Source of the DNA: Vermamoeba vermiformis
Lineage: Eukaryota; Tubulinea; Echinamoebida
Direction: 5' to 3'
NCBI GenBank assembly: GCA_045837725.1
Contig: JBEWZL010000076.1
Span: forward strand, 248,001-312,000
DNA: 64,000 nt
Position 1 is the first letter of the stretch, and every line of letters starts with the position of its first letter. The translations under genes were made by a program, and so were the position numbers. Positions 25,302-36,110 of this stretch are shown piece by piece. A model generated the notes under the pieces. That model ran no database searches, had not been told where the DNA came from, and saw only the letters and a program-made list of their open reading frames with translations.

Positions 25302-27213
25302 ATGTTGCGTTATTTGTTGCCACTAATCATGGTATGTTTAGATCAGATCCAAATCAAGACCAATTATCATTTATTTATACTGCTATAGTATACTTATACT
25401 TTATATGTAGGCTATTGGAGTATGTCATTCGCTGAGGCTAATAGAGCCGTTCGAATTGACTTTTAATTCTCCATCTTCCGAATCCAGGGGACCGTTAGTC
25501 TTCAATATTACAGGACAAATAATATTAGCTGATCCTGCAGACGGCTGTTCGCCTATACAAAATACTAACGAAACGCATGGCAAGATCTTGCTGTTGTTCG
25601 ACGGATTCTGCACTCTTGAAAATAAATTGAGATTATCGCAACAGGCCGGTGCCATAGTAAGTATATTTAAAAATATCAAAGCTTAATTAGCCTAATTTAT
25701 GCTTTCCAAAATTAAATATCGAGGTCGATCAGATCCACCGTTTTGATTGGTCAAGTAATTATTTATATTGAAATTTAATGACTATCTTACGCATAATAAT
25801 CGTATAATAGGCCTTGTATTCGGCTTTATTGTACACAAATCTCTAATTTATCTGGCAGGGAGTTATCAACCACGACACGATATCAAATGACGCAGGAGGT
25901 TCATATTATTCGTTCTTCGACTATGATAGAAGCGATATAGTTACACCGCTGGTATTTGTAAATAAGAACGTAAGTGGAGACCAAATCTAAAGTCGCTCCG
26001 GTTTTTTTCTTGATTAACCTCAAATTATAGGACGGCTATACTTTAAGAGAACTCATCGCTAATTCAACGCGAGTAGTGGCTAATATAGTCTCTGGAGGTA
26101 AGTCTAAGCAAAGCATTCTGTTTTGAAATTTCTAAATGCTGATCTGCATCCAGAACGCAATACTTGGAAAGAAGGAAATCAATCCGTTGCTATTGCCGTG
26201 GTAGTGGCTTTACATTGTGCTCTAAATCTAGGCATTTCTGCTTTTGCAGTCTACAAATACGTCTCGTACACGAGGAAAAAGCGAACTGTGATTTCTGTGG
26301 CTCAAGTAACGATGTGGCTGATTATTCTAGCGATGATAGGTATGTACAAATATGATCCATTGCAACTAATCATTTAATTGGTGTCTAGTTGTGCTCGTGT
26401 TCAGAGTGTTAATGCTGGTCTCCGCCAACGGAGTATTTAATATTCCGAGCGTTATCATCTACATAGCGCCGTTCTTCTCCGATACAATGATTCTATGTGC
26501 ATCATTAATTGTTAGTTTCTATTGGTACGTCGCTTACGCTAACTATTTTTCTTCTTGGAAATTTCGCTCAAATTAATTTTTACCTAATTTGTCATTCTGC
26601 AGGTTCGAGTTGACCTCTAAAGTATCAGCAATATCTAGGGCATGGTCTAAAAGGCTATGGATTCCATTTATGATTGGCGTGGGGCTTGCGATTGCAATGA
26701 TCATTTTGATCGTTTTTTGGGCGCAATTCATTCGCACTATTGCAACCTTTATTGTGATCTTAGTCATCTACGCGGTGATTACATTAGGCGTAGCGATAAT
26801 ATGGATCATATTCGGCGCTAGACTGCGAGCCTCACTTCTTGCAGACAATTCAAAAGTAGGCGAGAAAAACAAGAAAAAATTTCGCAAGGTAAAAATAACA
26901 AGATAATTATCATAGTATTATATTAATGCTTATTATGTAGCTTATCGTATGCATTATTTTGAGCGCGTGTCTGCTGATCTGCACGAGGATTTTTACGGCG
27001 TTAATGGGTTTAGCCGGTGCAAGCGTCATTACAAATAGAATCATTTTTGAACCGCTGCAATTTTTCTTCGAATTTAACGCGCTGGTAATATTGCTATTAT
27101 TTACGAATAAGAAGAAAGGCCAAAACTCGTCGCAGGTGGGCAGCTCTCCTAACGCAACAGCTGTGTCTCGGTATACCGAGATGAAATCACCTAGAGACAT
27201 GCAAGTTGAATAA
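25302..27213 (+). CDS. PA-domain, seven-helix membrane protein
   Basis: Eight exons: 25302-25331, 25411-25656, 25859-25969, 26031-26097, 26154-26339, 26389-26524, 26603-26888 and 26941-27213. A signal peptide (MLRYLLPLIMAIGVCHS) leads into a luminal or extracellular segment. It has DPADGCSPIQNTNETHGKI, LLLFDGFCTLENKLRLSQQAGA and PLVFVNKNDGYTLRELI, which is the core of a protease-associated (PA) domain. Seven hydrophobic helices follow, roughly one per exon boundary, ending with FEPLQFFFEFNALVILLLF and a Ser/Lys cytosolic tail. The layout resembles TOM1/THH1- or GPR137-like seven-helix proteins with an added PA ectodomain. Receptor or sorting function is inference. Confidence 0.78.
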
Positions 27214-27558
27214 ATGACCTTTGTATTTTAATAATTACTTATCCTTAGTCAGATTTCCGGATGGCGGTTAGGATTTGACACGCAGTCTTTTTCGACCTGG
27301 AGGTTCCTTTGTAGCGTAGAAATTATGAATTATTGCAGTTTGATACTTTCATATTCAAAGATCACTTAAGATTCGCCGTACGGGATTGACGGGTGTGAAT
27401 TTTTCGTTGAAGTAAAGTTTGGAAATAACGTTGGAGCTATTTTTGATATTTTCCGATCGTTTCGACAGATATTTATACGCAAAAACATTTGTGATATCAT
27501 TAATTCAAACCCAACCAACGAGAAACAACAGAACTTCTTACCACATCCAAACAATAAT
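27214..27558. other. Upstream region of the hisactophilin-like gene
   Basis: Contains a TATTTATA box-like run near 27468. The frame of the next gene stays open upstream but has no ATG before 27619, so a short leading exon may hide here. I could not place it with confidence. Confidence 0.35.
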
Positions 27559-28122
27559 GTGTATCAACAACAACAACCTTATTATGGTGGCGGCGAAGTT
27601 GTCACGACTACCACTGTTATGGAATACGGTGCTCCTAGCATGGGTTGGGGAGCATACGCTGAACCAAGAAAAGTTGCATTGAGAGCTGCAACCGGTCAAT
27701 TCCTTGTAGCTGAGCACAGCACTTTATTCACGCATCATAACGATCATGGAGGCAAGGGCCACTTCCATATTAAGCACTTGCATAGCAACGTAGTGGAGCT
27801 CAAGACTCACCACGGCAAATACGTTGGCCTGTAAGTTTTAATTTTATAGTGAAATTTCGCCGGCTAAATTCAATTTCTTTCGATTCTTTGATATTGATAC
27901 TAATACGTTAATTATAGTAATCATATGGGCCAGCCTTACTTGAGCGATTGGCACCACGATACCGACACTAAGTTCCACATGGAATGGTACGGCAACAGAG
28001 TTGCATTCAAAGTTCACCACGGCATCTATTTATCGGTTGAATTCAACGGCATGGTTGTCGGAGTACCCGGTGGTGCATTTAATTACGGAACTCACGTCTT
28101 TGAAGAACTGCCCGTCTACTAA
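27559..28122 (+). CDS. Hisactophilin-like histidine-rich beta-trefoil protein (start unresolved)
   Basis: Two exons, about 27559-27830 and 27918-28122. The protein is rich in His and Gly and shows repeated trefoil signatures: KVALRAATGQFLVAEH, HFHIKHLHSNVVELKTHHG, KYVGLNHMGQPYLSDWHHD, FHMEWYGNRVAFKVHHGIYL. This is the pattern of Dictyostelium hisactophilin, a pH-sensitive actin-binding protein at the plasma membrane. His clustering supports pH sensing. The N-terminal part (VYQQQQPYYGGGE then VVTTTTVMEYG) is in frame and looks real but has no ATG ahead of it; the first in-frame ATG is at 27619. Either translation starts there or a short upstream exon is missing. Whether it is myristoylated, as hisactophilin is, cannot be judged. 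Confidence 0.72.
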
Positions 28123-28335
28123 ATCCGTTTTGATCCGCGTCAGGACTTCAAAAAGACAGAAAGGGTCGATACAAATTGTCAATCTTGTTAATACTTCGTG
28201 CTCCTTTCAAATAAATTATTTGTATAGTAACACCGGCTTTGTGCCGAGCGTCTGAAAAAGTTTTTCGATCGACGTTGATTTTAGTTAATTTGTGAGAAAC
28301 CAAAGCATAAGATATATAATATTATATTATATGAA

Positions 28336-29028
28336 ATGAAGCATTTGGTATTAATATTTTTTGCTATAATTTGCTGTGGAGTGGTCTGCGCAGATCCTCA
28401 AAAGCCGAAGATAAGCGACGTCTTCTCAGCAAATTTTATTTGGGCCGAGGCTTCTCCATATTCTCCAGACTCATTTAATGTTTACGCAAACGGCAACATA
28501 TCGTAAGAACCATTTTTTGTAAATTTTTTTGTACCGGATCTGAATTTAATTTTTAAAATAGAATTCGATCGGACTACATCAGCGGTCCGAATGGAGTGGT
28601 TTCTACGACGTATTGGCAATTTTTTGATGAGGTAAACAACAACAATTGAAACGAAAATGTAACGAATCTTGCAGCACAAAGAATACATCGCCGAATACCA
28701 GCCTTACGCATGTTATGGCCACGTTTACCAAGAAACATACCAATCTTTTTGGTTTGCGTTAGCATCAGCTACTTACGTGGGCCAAAAGACGATTCAGAAA
28801 ACGGTTTGCGACTATTGGGAATTCGCATCCGGTATGGTCTACATCCGCCAAAAATTCATTCTAATCGATCTATCAGAAGCTACTAAGGTAGAGTATTGTT
28901 TCGCAAATAACGGAACTCTACCCGTCTATTTCAAGCAAACTTGGCGCAATGCAGATCCGATCAGTTACTACATTAACAATTTTGTTCCTACCGTTGATCC
29001 TGGTGTATTCAAAGTACCTTGTGCTTAA
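28336..29028 (+). CDS. Small secreted protein of unknown family
   Basis: Three exons: 28336-28502, 28562-28631 and 28675-29028. A clear signal peptide (MKHLVLIFFAIICCGVVCA) is followed by about 175 residues rich in Tyr, Trp and Phe. These include ISDVFSANFIWAEASPYSPD, YISGPNGVVSTTYWQFFDE, YACYGHVYQETYQSFWFALA and KTVCDYWEFASGMVYIRQKF. Four Cys in the mature part suggest two disulphides. The beta-rich alternation suggests a lipocalin- or ependymin-like barrel, but I do not recognise a family. No membrane anchor is present. Confidence 0.65.
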
Positions 29029-29248
29029 ATATGCCTATATGAATAGTATACTTACTAGTAAATAAACAATTTTGAATCACAAGGGGACTGGACTTTGTGG
29101 TCTAGAACTCATTTGGACGCAGAAGTCACGTTCACATTGTTTGGACCGCCATGTCCATACTAAAGATATTTAAGGCGTTGAATAGCGGTCATTTCTTTCA
29201 TCAAGTTCAATCGAACAACACTAAATAACTTACTATTAACTGCTACTC

Positions 29249-29830
29249 ATGGCACTTGCATTGAAGAGAGCGATTGCTGAATTCGAAGCTGGCAACGGAA
29301 TCAAGGGCTTGAATCAAGCTCTTGCTAAGATCAGCCCCAACTTGAACACCTCTTTTGATCTCGACTCAGTTAAGGCTTTGGAAGTAAGTCCGTTGATCCG
29401 ATCCGACCTGAAGAAAACGTTCAACGCAACTTCTTAATTTATGTGTCGACATTATCTCTATAATTATTAATAATCATTTTAGGGTAAAATTGCTTGGACG
29501 AGCAAAGAAGAGTTGGATGCGCCCGTTGCAGTGTTGAAGTACTTCACGCGCGAATACAACGTGCTCAAGACAGTCATCGAAGCCTTCCAAAAGATCACTA
29601 AGGACGCTATTGGCAAAGAAGCCATTCAATCTGAAGTCGAGAAGATCGTCATTCACATCACTCAAGACGCCACGCAAAAAGACACTTTTGCTGTTGGATG
29701 GAAGGTTGAGAAGCAAGGCAAGGACTTGCACTTGACAATTGCACGTGACTGGCCTACGCACGCTAAGGAAGGCAACAACGGCTATCCTGCTGAAGGTGCT
29801 TTAATCAAGTTAATTGAAGCTATTTTGTAA
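29249..29830 (+). CDS. Small cytosolic protein of unknown function
   Basis: Two exons: 29249-29383 and 29483-29830, giving about 160 residues. It is highly codon-regular, which suggests good expression. It begins MALALKRAIAEFEAGNGIKG and contains LNTSFDLDSVKALE, YFTREYNVLKTVIEAFQKIT and KQGKDLHLTIARDWPTHAKE. The N-terminal half looks alpha-helical and the C-terminal half like a beta sheet (IVIHITQDATQKDTFAVGWKV). There are no Cys residues, signal peptide or membrane helix. I do not recognise the family. The single intron contains GATCCGATCCG. Confidence 0.6.
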
Positions 29831-30044
29831 AAACCTACTCGAAATGTCGGATCTCGCAGCAGATCTCGATTTTCATTTTCTTCACCTAAATAAATCACAT
29901 TATGATACTCAATACTTCAATTAATGGTTGTATTTTCTAAAGCTAAATGAGTAAGGTTCGGTTAATAAGGATATTTATTACAAGATAGATTTGGTTACCG
30001 CGCCAGTGTTATTAATAATCCATTCGCTGAATTAATCTTTGCAA

Positions 30045-33000
30045 TTATTTTTTCTTTTCCCCTTTTTTGAGCTCTTGTTGGGCCTCAGCTTTAAGTTTTT
30101 CTAATTTAGCTTCAAATCTAATCAATTCTTCTTGCGTGGCTCTCAATTCAGCGTCTAAATGGTGCATGCGCAGTTTGACACCAGTCGCGGGATAACTAAT
30201 GGATCCCAAATCCACCAATTGTTTTTGAATTTCCGCCGCATCTTTTTTGCACTTTTCAACTTCACCTTCAATAATAAATCGTTCAACGCCCTTGGAGAAC
30301 GACGGATCTTTTTCAACCACGTCCTTGAACACTGCCAAGTACAACGGCGAGTACGGCGTTACCTAATAAGGCAAAATTAGCATCAATGTCAGGCTTACAT
30401 TTGCCGAAAATAGAAAAGCTCGAGATGGGATCCGCAAAAAAATACGCAAAACATTATTATGCGTCATGGTGAGTGAAATTTGGGTAGGATAATCCAAAAA
30501 TAGAAATATTTCCTAATATGGAAATTGTGTCCTGGGTACTTACAGCTTTCTTCTCGCCGACTTTGTTGAAACTGATCAAATGTTTCTCGGCCAATGCCTT
30601 CAACGCGCCTTCATTGCCCTCAAACACAGTGAACAAGAGTTCATCGTAGGGAACAAATCCACGCTCAACCAACAACTGCATGGTGGCCCAAAGTTGTTTG
30701 TGGCTCCATGGATTCGTGGATGTGCCTGGTGCAAACTTGCTGCCAAAGCCTTTAGAGCGAATTTCTTTCTTGGCCTCGTCTTTGAGTAACTTTAACGCGC
30801 CTGTTACAATTGCAAAAAATTAATTTCTCGTTCATGAACGGCAGGTTCAGTGAACGTAAAAAAAAACTTACGATCAACTGGCACGCCACGAGTAGCCAAA
30901 CTAATGAACTAAAATAAAGTTAGCAATGTATTAGGTATACTATATTTAGTACTATTAATAGAAGTTAGCTTACGCGTTCTAGATCCGCCAAACGGCCGCC
31001 CAACAAATCAATAATTTGATCCAATTTTTTATCATCGACTGGATCAGGCACTAAAAATAGATCATTAAAAAACATTTCCTTATTTGGTAATAGTTTTTGA
31101 TCCTGACGTACCGACTAATTTGGACAAATCTTCTTTCAAATTTGGCACCACCACGGCCGCGTGATGCACTGCCGCGTCATTGGTAGCTTTAATTGCCACG
31201 TGCATCGAATTTGCAGATGCAAATTTAGCTTCGTCGTCGGTGATCGGCAACACTTCGCCCACTTGTTCTTCATTTGCAGCTTCTTTCGGCTCCACGTACG
31301 AGATGGGCATGAACGCATCGACTTCATCGCTGTTGTCCTGTTCTTGAATGGCCGTGTTGTTGTTTTTGAAATTCAACCACTTGTCGAGCAGCGATTGGTT
31401 CGTGGCTTCAAGTTGTTTTTTCTTTTCAATCACGCTTTCACGGTACGCGTTCATTTGTTCGCGCAAATAGGTCTTCACTTCGTCTTTGGCCACGTCTGTC
31501 ATTTGCACTGTAATCAGCGCTGTTCTGAGAGCCTCGGCTAAAATTTCAAAATTAGATCCGCAAAATTAAAAACACTCGTAATTTTAGGTGTCGTGAAAAA
31601 AATTTTGCAGCGATAAATTAATGCAAAGATACATTTGTTATTTTTGAGCAATCAAAAATATATTCATGAATTATGTTACGTACTGTTTCTGAGCGTGGAT
31701 TCAGTCTGCGGGCTATCACCGACATAAACGACCTGAGCGACACCCCAATTGGTGACTGACCGAGACCAGTTTGACAACACGCGCATGATGGCGTGTGCTC
31801 TGTTGTATTCGTCCTTGTTCTCGGGCTACGGGGAAAAATATTAAAAAAACCGATCTAACACGAACCATTGACAAAAAAATGTGAAATTTCATATCTGTTT
31901 TGGTTAGTGTTATTGTGGCTAAATTACCTTATTTAGAATTTGAGCAAATTTGTCAAAGTCGTCGAAGATGATCCACGCGGGTTCATTCGCTTGTTGTGCA
32001 CGCACGCGCAACACTTTGTTGAGCACTTCCATCATGGCTTTGAACTGCGCTTCTTGTGGCGGCGTGACTGCTCATCAATGACGTCATTAGTAATTCCGTG
32101 GTTCAATATTTATAACGGAATTTCCTTTTATGGAAAGTGATTTTCGTTCAAATTGATCGATAATAAAATATATATGATTGCTGTTAATATGGCATTCGTA
32201 ATATCCTGTGGTTCAGTAATATTTATAACGGAATTTCCTTTTATGGAAAAGATTGTTCGTAAAAAAGTATAAATTATTATCAGCATGAAGTACGTACAGC
32301 TAGAATTGGGCAAGAAACCAGTGAACCAGACGAGCAGCGTGTTGAGTGCGTTGAAGGAAGGTCTGAAGCCAATGGCTTTGATCACTGCGTCCATGAAGTC
32401 GGCTGTTGTTTCCACGTCACCGCACGCGATGCGCACTGAGAACATACGACTAACGGACAATAATAAGATAAGTATCGTAGTACATAGCACAATATATATT
32501 CATTAATATTACTATTCTCATATTGAGATTTAAGTAAAAAAACATTTTGTATTTGTTAATATTACGATAGCTTTGACTGATTGTGTTGATACATATATAA
32601 GTATCGTACAAAATTATATATTATCCAATAGTATAATCATACAAATTTCATTAAGTAGACGAGATCCGGATCAGATTTTTTCGGGAAAAGTTAATTTCAA
32701 CTTGTAATGAATACTCAAACTTATTAATAATATTAAGACTATGTTATGCAACGACGTACCCTCTGCTAACTTTTTTCAACAGCGTCGATTTGTTAGTGCC
32801 CTTAGGACCCATGAACAAGATGACCCCTTGCGGTTTCTGTCTTAACATGTCCCGCAAATCTTTTTCTTTTTCAGTCTCGTTGCGCCAAATAAAGCTCGAT
32901 TGTCGCTCGCGATAATAAACTTCCACTTGTTGCTCGACGGTCAACTTTTGAAACACGAACCAGTAGCGCATTGGATTGATCAGCAGAATCGATGCCAGCA

Positions 33001-34417
33001 CGAAACTGATACCCGTCAGTGGGACCTATATTAGAAGAGTTATTAATATAATAAAGGTTGTATTTGTTGTTTTTCTTACGGTAATTCTTGGTGACTTGAG
33101 CAGATCCGTTAAAAATGTAAGTTTCTATAATAAGAAAATCGTTAGTATTAGTACTCAATACATATCATCACAATAAAAAGAGTCACATATTCAAACTACA
33201 ATACGGTTGTTAATAATAACTGTGAGCAATTTGAAATAGATCCGTATCCAGCTAGTTTTTTTTAAATTTCCAAATATGGTAAATAAGTATCTTATTAAGC
33301 ATAATTATGTTGTAGTACTTACATCACGTGCATCATAATTAATGACCAACATGGTATTATCCACGCGTTTTCCATGCAAACAATTCCTCGCGGCGGTGGC
33401 ACTCTGCGTGTCTTTGAACCAGATCCGCACAGGTCCGTCTTTTTCCGGGAACAAAATGTCTTTCATTTTGCCGTAGGGTCTGAACTCGCGGAACAATGTC
33501 TCTTGCGACAGCACATTACCCACCATTTGCACGCGCAAACGAGGGGTTGGGGCTCGGCTGATCAGATCTTCCACGAATGGCTCGCCCTATGGGATTACCA
33601 AAAATAGTAATAAGTAGCTAAATAGTATATTCATGAATAAAAGAAATTACCAAAAATAGAAATGAGAAAAAATAAAGTAAATTTTACGTGTCGTACGTGA
33701 ATTCAACGTTAAACTCATGTTATTAAGAATAATACTTAGTCATATATTATATAAATATTCGATATATAATTCGATAAAAGTAACTACTAAGGCCGATCTA
33801 GTGTCGTTTCGGAGCGCATCCGAGACTATTTTTGTTTGAAATTGAGATTAAGTACCTGAACGAACCAAGAATGCACTCCCTTGCGCATATTAATTTCTGC
33901 GAATGCTTTTCTAGCGTCTTCAACTGATTTGAAGTTGATGTAACAGCCTCGTTGTTTAGGACTCGGGATCTACTCAAAAATAAATCAGAATAAAGTATTA
34001 ATTATGAATAATAGTATCAAATTACTATATGAGCCTTTGATGAGAAATCAGCGACTTTATCAAGCGTTTCTTTGACCATTTTTTCAGCTGCGAGATCGCT
34101 CGATCCGAAAAGTCGCGACCAAATGGTTTCTTTTTGTCCAACCTGTTATAGAAAAATTAATAATAATTTTTAAAATATAATTCTTGGTTTTGAATTGAAA
34201 ATAAAGCAGATCCTGATGAGCACCAATTTTTAAAATTTCAGAATTATTTAGCCACTTTAATATAGCGTTATTAACGTACCCATAATGTTTTTGTTTGGAT
34301 TACAGGGGTAAATGGGAGTGCAGTCGCTTCCGTTGAATTGAATCTACGTTGGATGTAGTTCTGAACGTAAGGGATCGACTGAACTTTCTTTTGGGCTGCT
34401 GATACTAGTAGCCACAT
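30045..34417 (-). CDS. YME2: YME2-like mitochondrial inner-membrane protein (RRM plus P-loop ATPase)
   Basis: About a dozen exons from 34417 down to 30045. The start, MWLLVSAAQKKVQSIPYVQ then NYIQRRFNSTE, looks like a mitochondrial presequence. GCYINFKSVEDARKAFAEIN and an RRM (LRVQMVGNVLSQETLFREF then FPEKDGPVRIWFKDTQSAT) follow. Next is a membrane segment (LASILLINPMRYWFVFQ), then RNETEKEKDLRDMLRQKPQG leading into the P-loop GPKGTNKST. Walker B-like WIIFDDFDKF and the sensor-like VVYVGDSPQTESTL come later, then a coiled C-terminal tail. This is the domain order of Yme2, which in fungi maintains mitochondrial nucleoids and inner-membrane structure. The P-loop has Asn where GKS/T normally has Gly. 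The long acidic region around 31100-31500 is less conserved. Confidence 0.78.
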
Positions 34418-34810
34418 TACTGAATATACTTATATAATACAAAGACTCGCTAAATAGTCATAAATAGCCGTTGTGGTTGCCGAGCGCGAAGGAAATTTGA
34501 AAATGAAATCAAAAGTGAACTTACCACCTCAATCCACCGCTACAATACCTATAAATTTGCTTATTGTTAAAAAATACTATAATTTCCGCAATGCAACCGT
34601 TTAAACAAAAGAGAATCTTCGAAGATTCGAGAACGCGGATCGATCTGCCGTTCAATATGCGTTTAATCAATTGGATTGCGTACCTATGGTAGTATACATG
34701 GTAGTAAATACTAGTTTCAGAACTTTTTAGGGCTGGCAATCTGATGGGTCCTGATTTAATCGAGCTGAAAATCTTTTTAATTTTTACACAAATTACCCCG
34801 CGAGAACACA
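34418..34810. other. Divergent promoter region between YME2 and the inositol polyphosphate kinase gene
   Basis: 393 bp separating two divergently transcribed genes. No coding exon or RNA gene is supported. Confidence 0.4.
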
Positions 34811-35956
34811 ATGGCTGAACAAAAATTACAACAACAAGCTGGAGGTCATCAAGGTGCTTTTATTAAGACCACCGATGGCAAAATTAAAAAGATGACCAAG
34901 CCGATCGAATACGATTTTTATGAAGGCTTGAAAAATCGTCCTATTCCTCCCGAAATTGTGCCTTTCTTCCCTAAATTTTACGGAATTGAAGTTATTGAAG
35001 GCCACAGTAAGTTAACGAATATTTTCTATTATTACTTCACGAAAAGAAAAAAATTGCGAATTTTAAAATCGCTACATCCACCTCAAAAAATCTACTTCTG
35101 ACGTGATTATCATTTATAGAGTATATTGTGATGGAAGATCTTACTTTCGGCTACAAGCAACCCTCTATTATCGATATTAAGATGGGCACATCCAGCGTTG
35201 GCGAAGAAGCTACTCCCGAAAAGCGCGCTTCCATGGCTGAAAAGGATAAAACTACTACTACAGTCTCATTAGGCATTCGTGTCGTCGGTGCTCGCGTAAG
35301 TACTCGATATTTAATTTTTTTTCAAATTTCCTTCCGGATTGCAAAGTCACGCGCAACAAACAAGCCTTAAATTATTTGCAATAATATTATTAAATTAATC
35401 TTTAATATTTTACATAGGTCTACTCGAACACTGAGCACTCTTTCGTCGTAAAAAAGAAAGACTACGGTAAAAGCTTGACAGATGCACAAATGGACGACGC
35501 GCTTGCTTTTTGTTTCAGCGACGGCAGAACAGTGCGCAAGGAGTTGTTGAAAATGTATTTGGACAAATTAAGAGTCTTGGAGCAATGGTTCGCCAACCAA
35601 CACGTCATGCGAATTTACTCCAGCTCTTTGTTGTTCGTTTACGAAGGTAAAACATACATCTATTATAATATATAATATTATCCTTATATTACATACTTAA
35701 TATCCGATACTCTAATGCTACAAATTTTGAACCTTTACGGATTCGGATCGAAGATCTTTGACCAAATTTAAAGTTCATTTTAATTATTTAATACTAATGC
35801 TACGATATTTTTATAGGCGAAGGCAATGACGTCAAGGGTGATATTCGCATGATTGACTTCGCACATGTGTCAGACATTAAGGACGGCGGCATTGACCAAG
35901 GGTACTTGTTCGGTCTCAGAAATTTGATCAATTACTTTGTCAAACTCTCGCAGTAG
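34811..35956 (+). CDS. Inositol polyphosphate kinase (IPMK/IP6K family)
   Basis: Four exons: 34811-35006, 35120-35295, 35418-35646 and 35817-35956, about 247 residues. The family signature PxxxDxKxG is present as PSIIDIKMG after EDLTFGYKQ. Also present are the SSLL motif (RIYSSSLLFVYEG) and the IDF metal-binding motif (DIRMIDFAHVSD) followed by DQGYLFGLRNLI. The size is that of a minimal kinase of the IPMK/IP6K fold. It phosphorylates inositol phosphates in the cytosol or nucleus, but IP3-to-IP5 (IPMK) versus IP6-to-IP7 (IP6K) activity cannot be told from these motifs. The gene is divergent from YME2. Confidence 0.88.
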
Positions 35957-36110
35957 AGGGACTGCTGTGCTCAAATCTATTTGCACATTATACGTAACTA
36001 ACTAGCTTATGGCAATAAATAATTCTGTTTTCTAAGTGGGAGCAATTTAATTAAAGCAGCTACGTTAACCAAATATATTTCATAATTATGAGATTTTTTA
36101 TTTACTTCTG

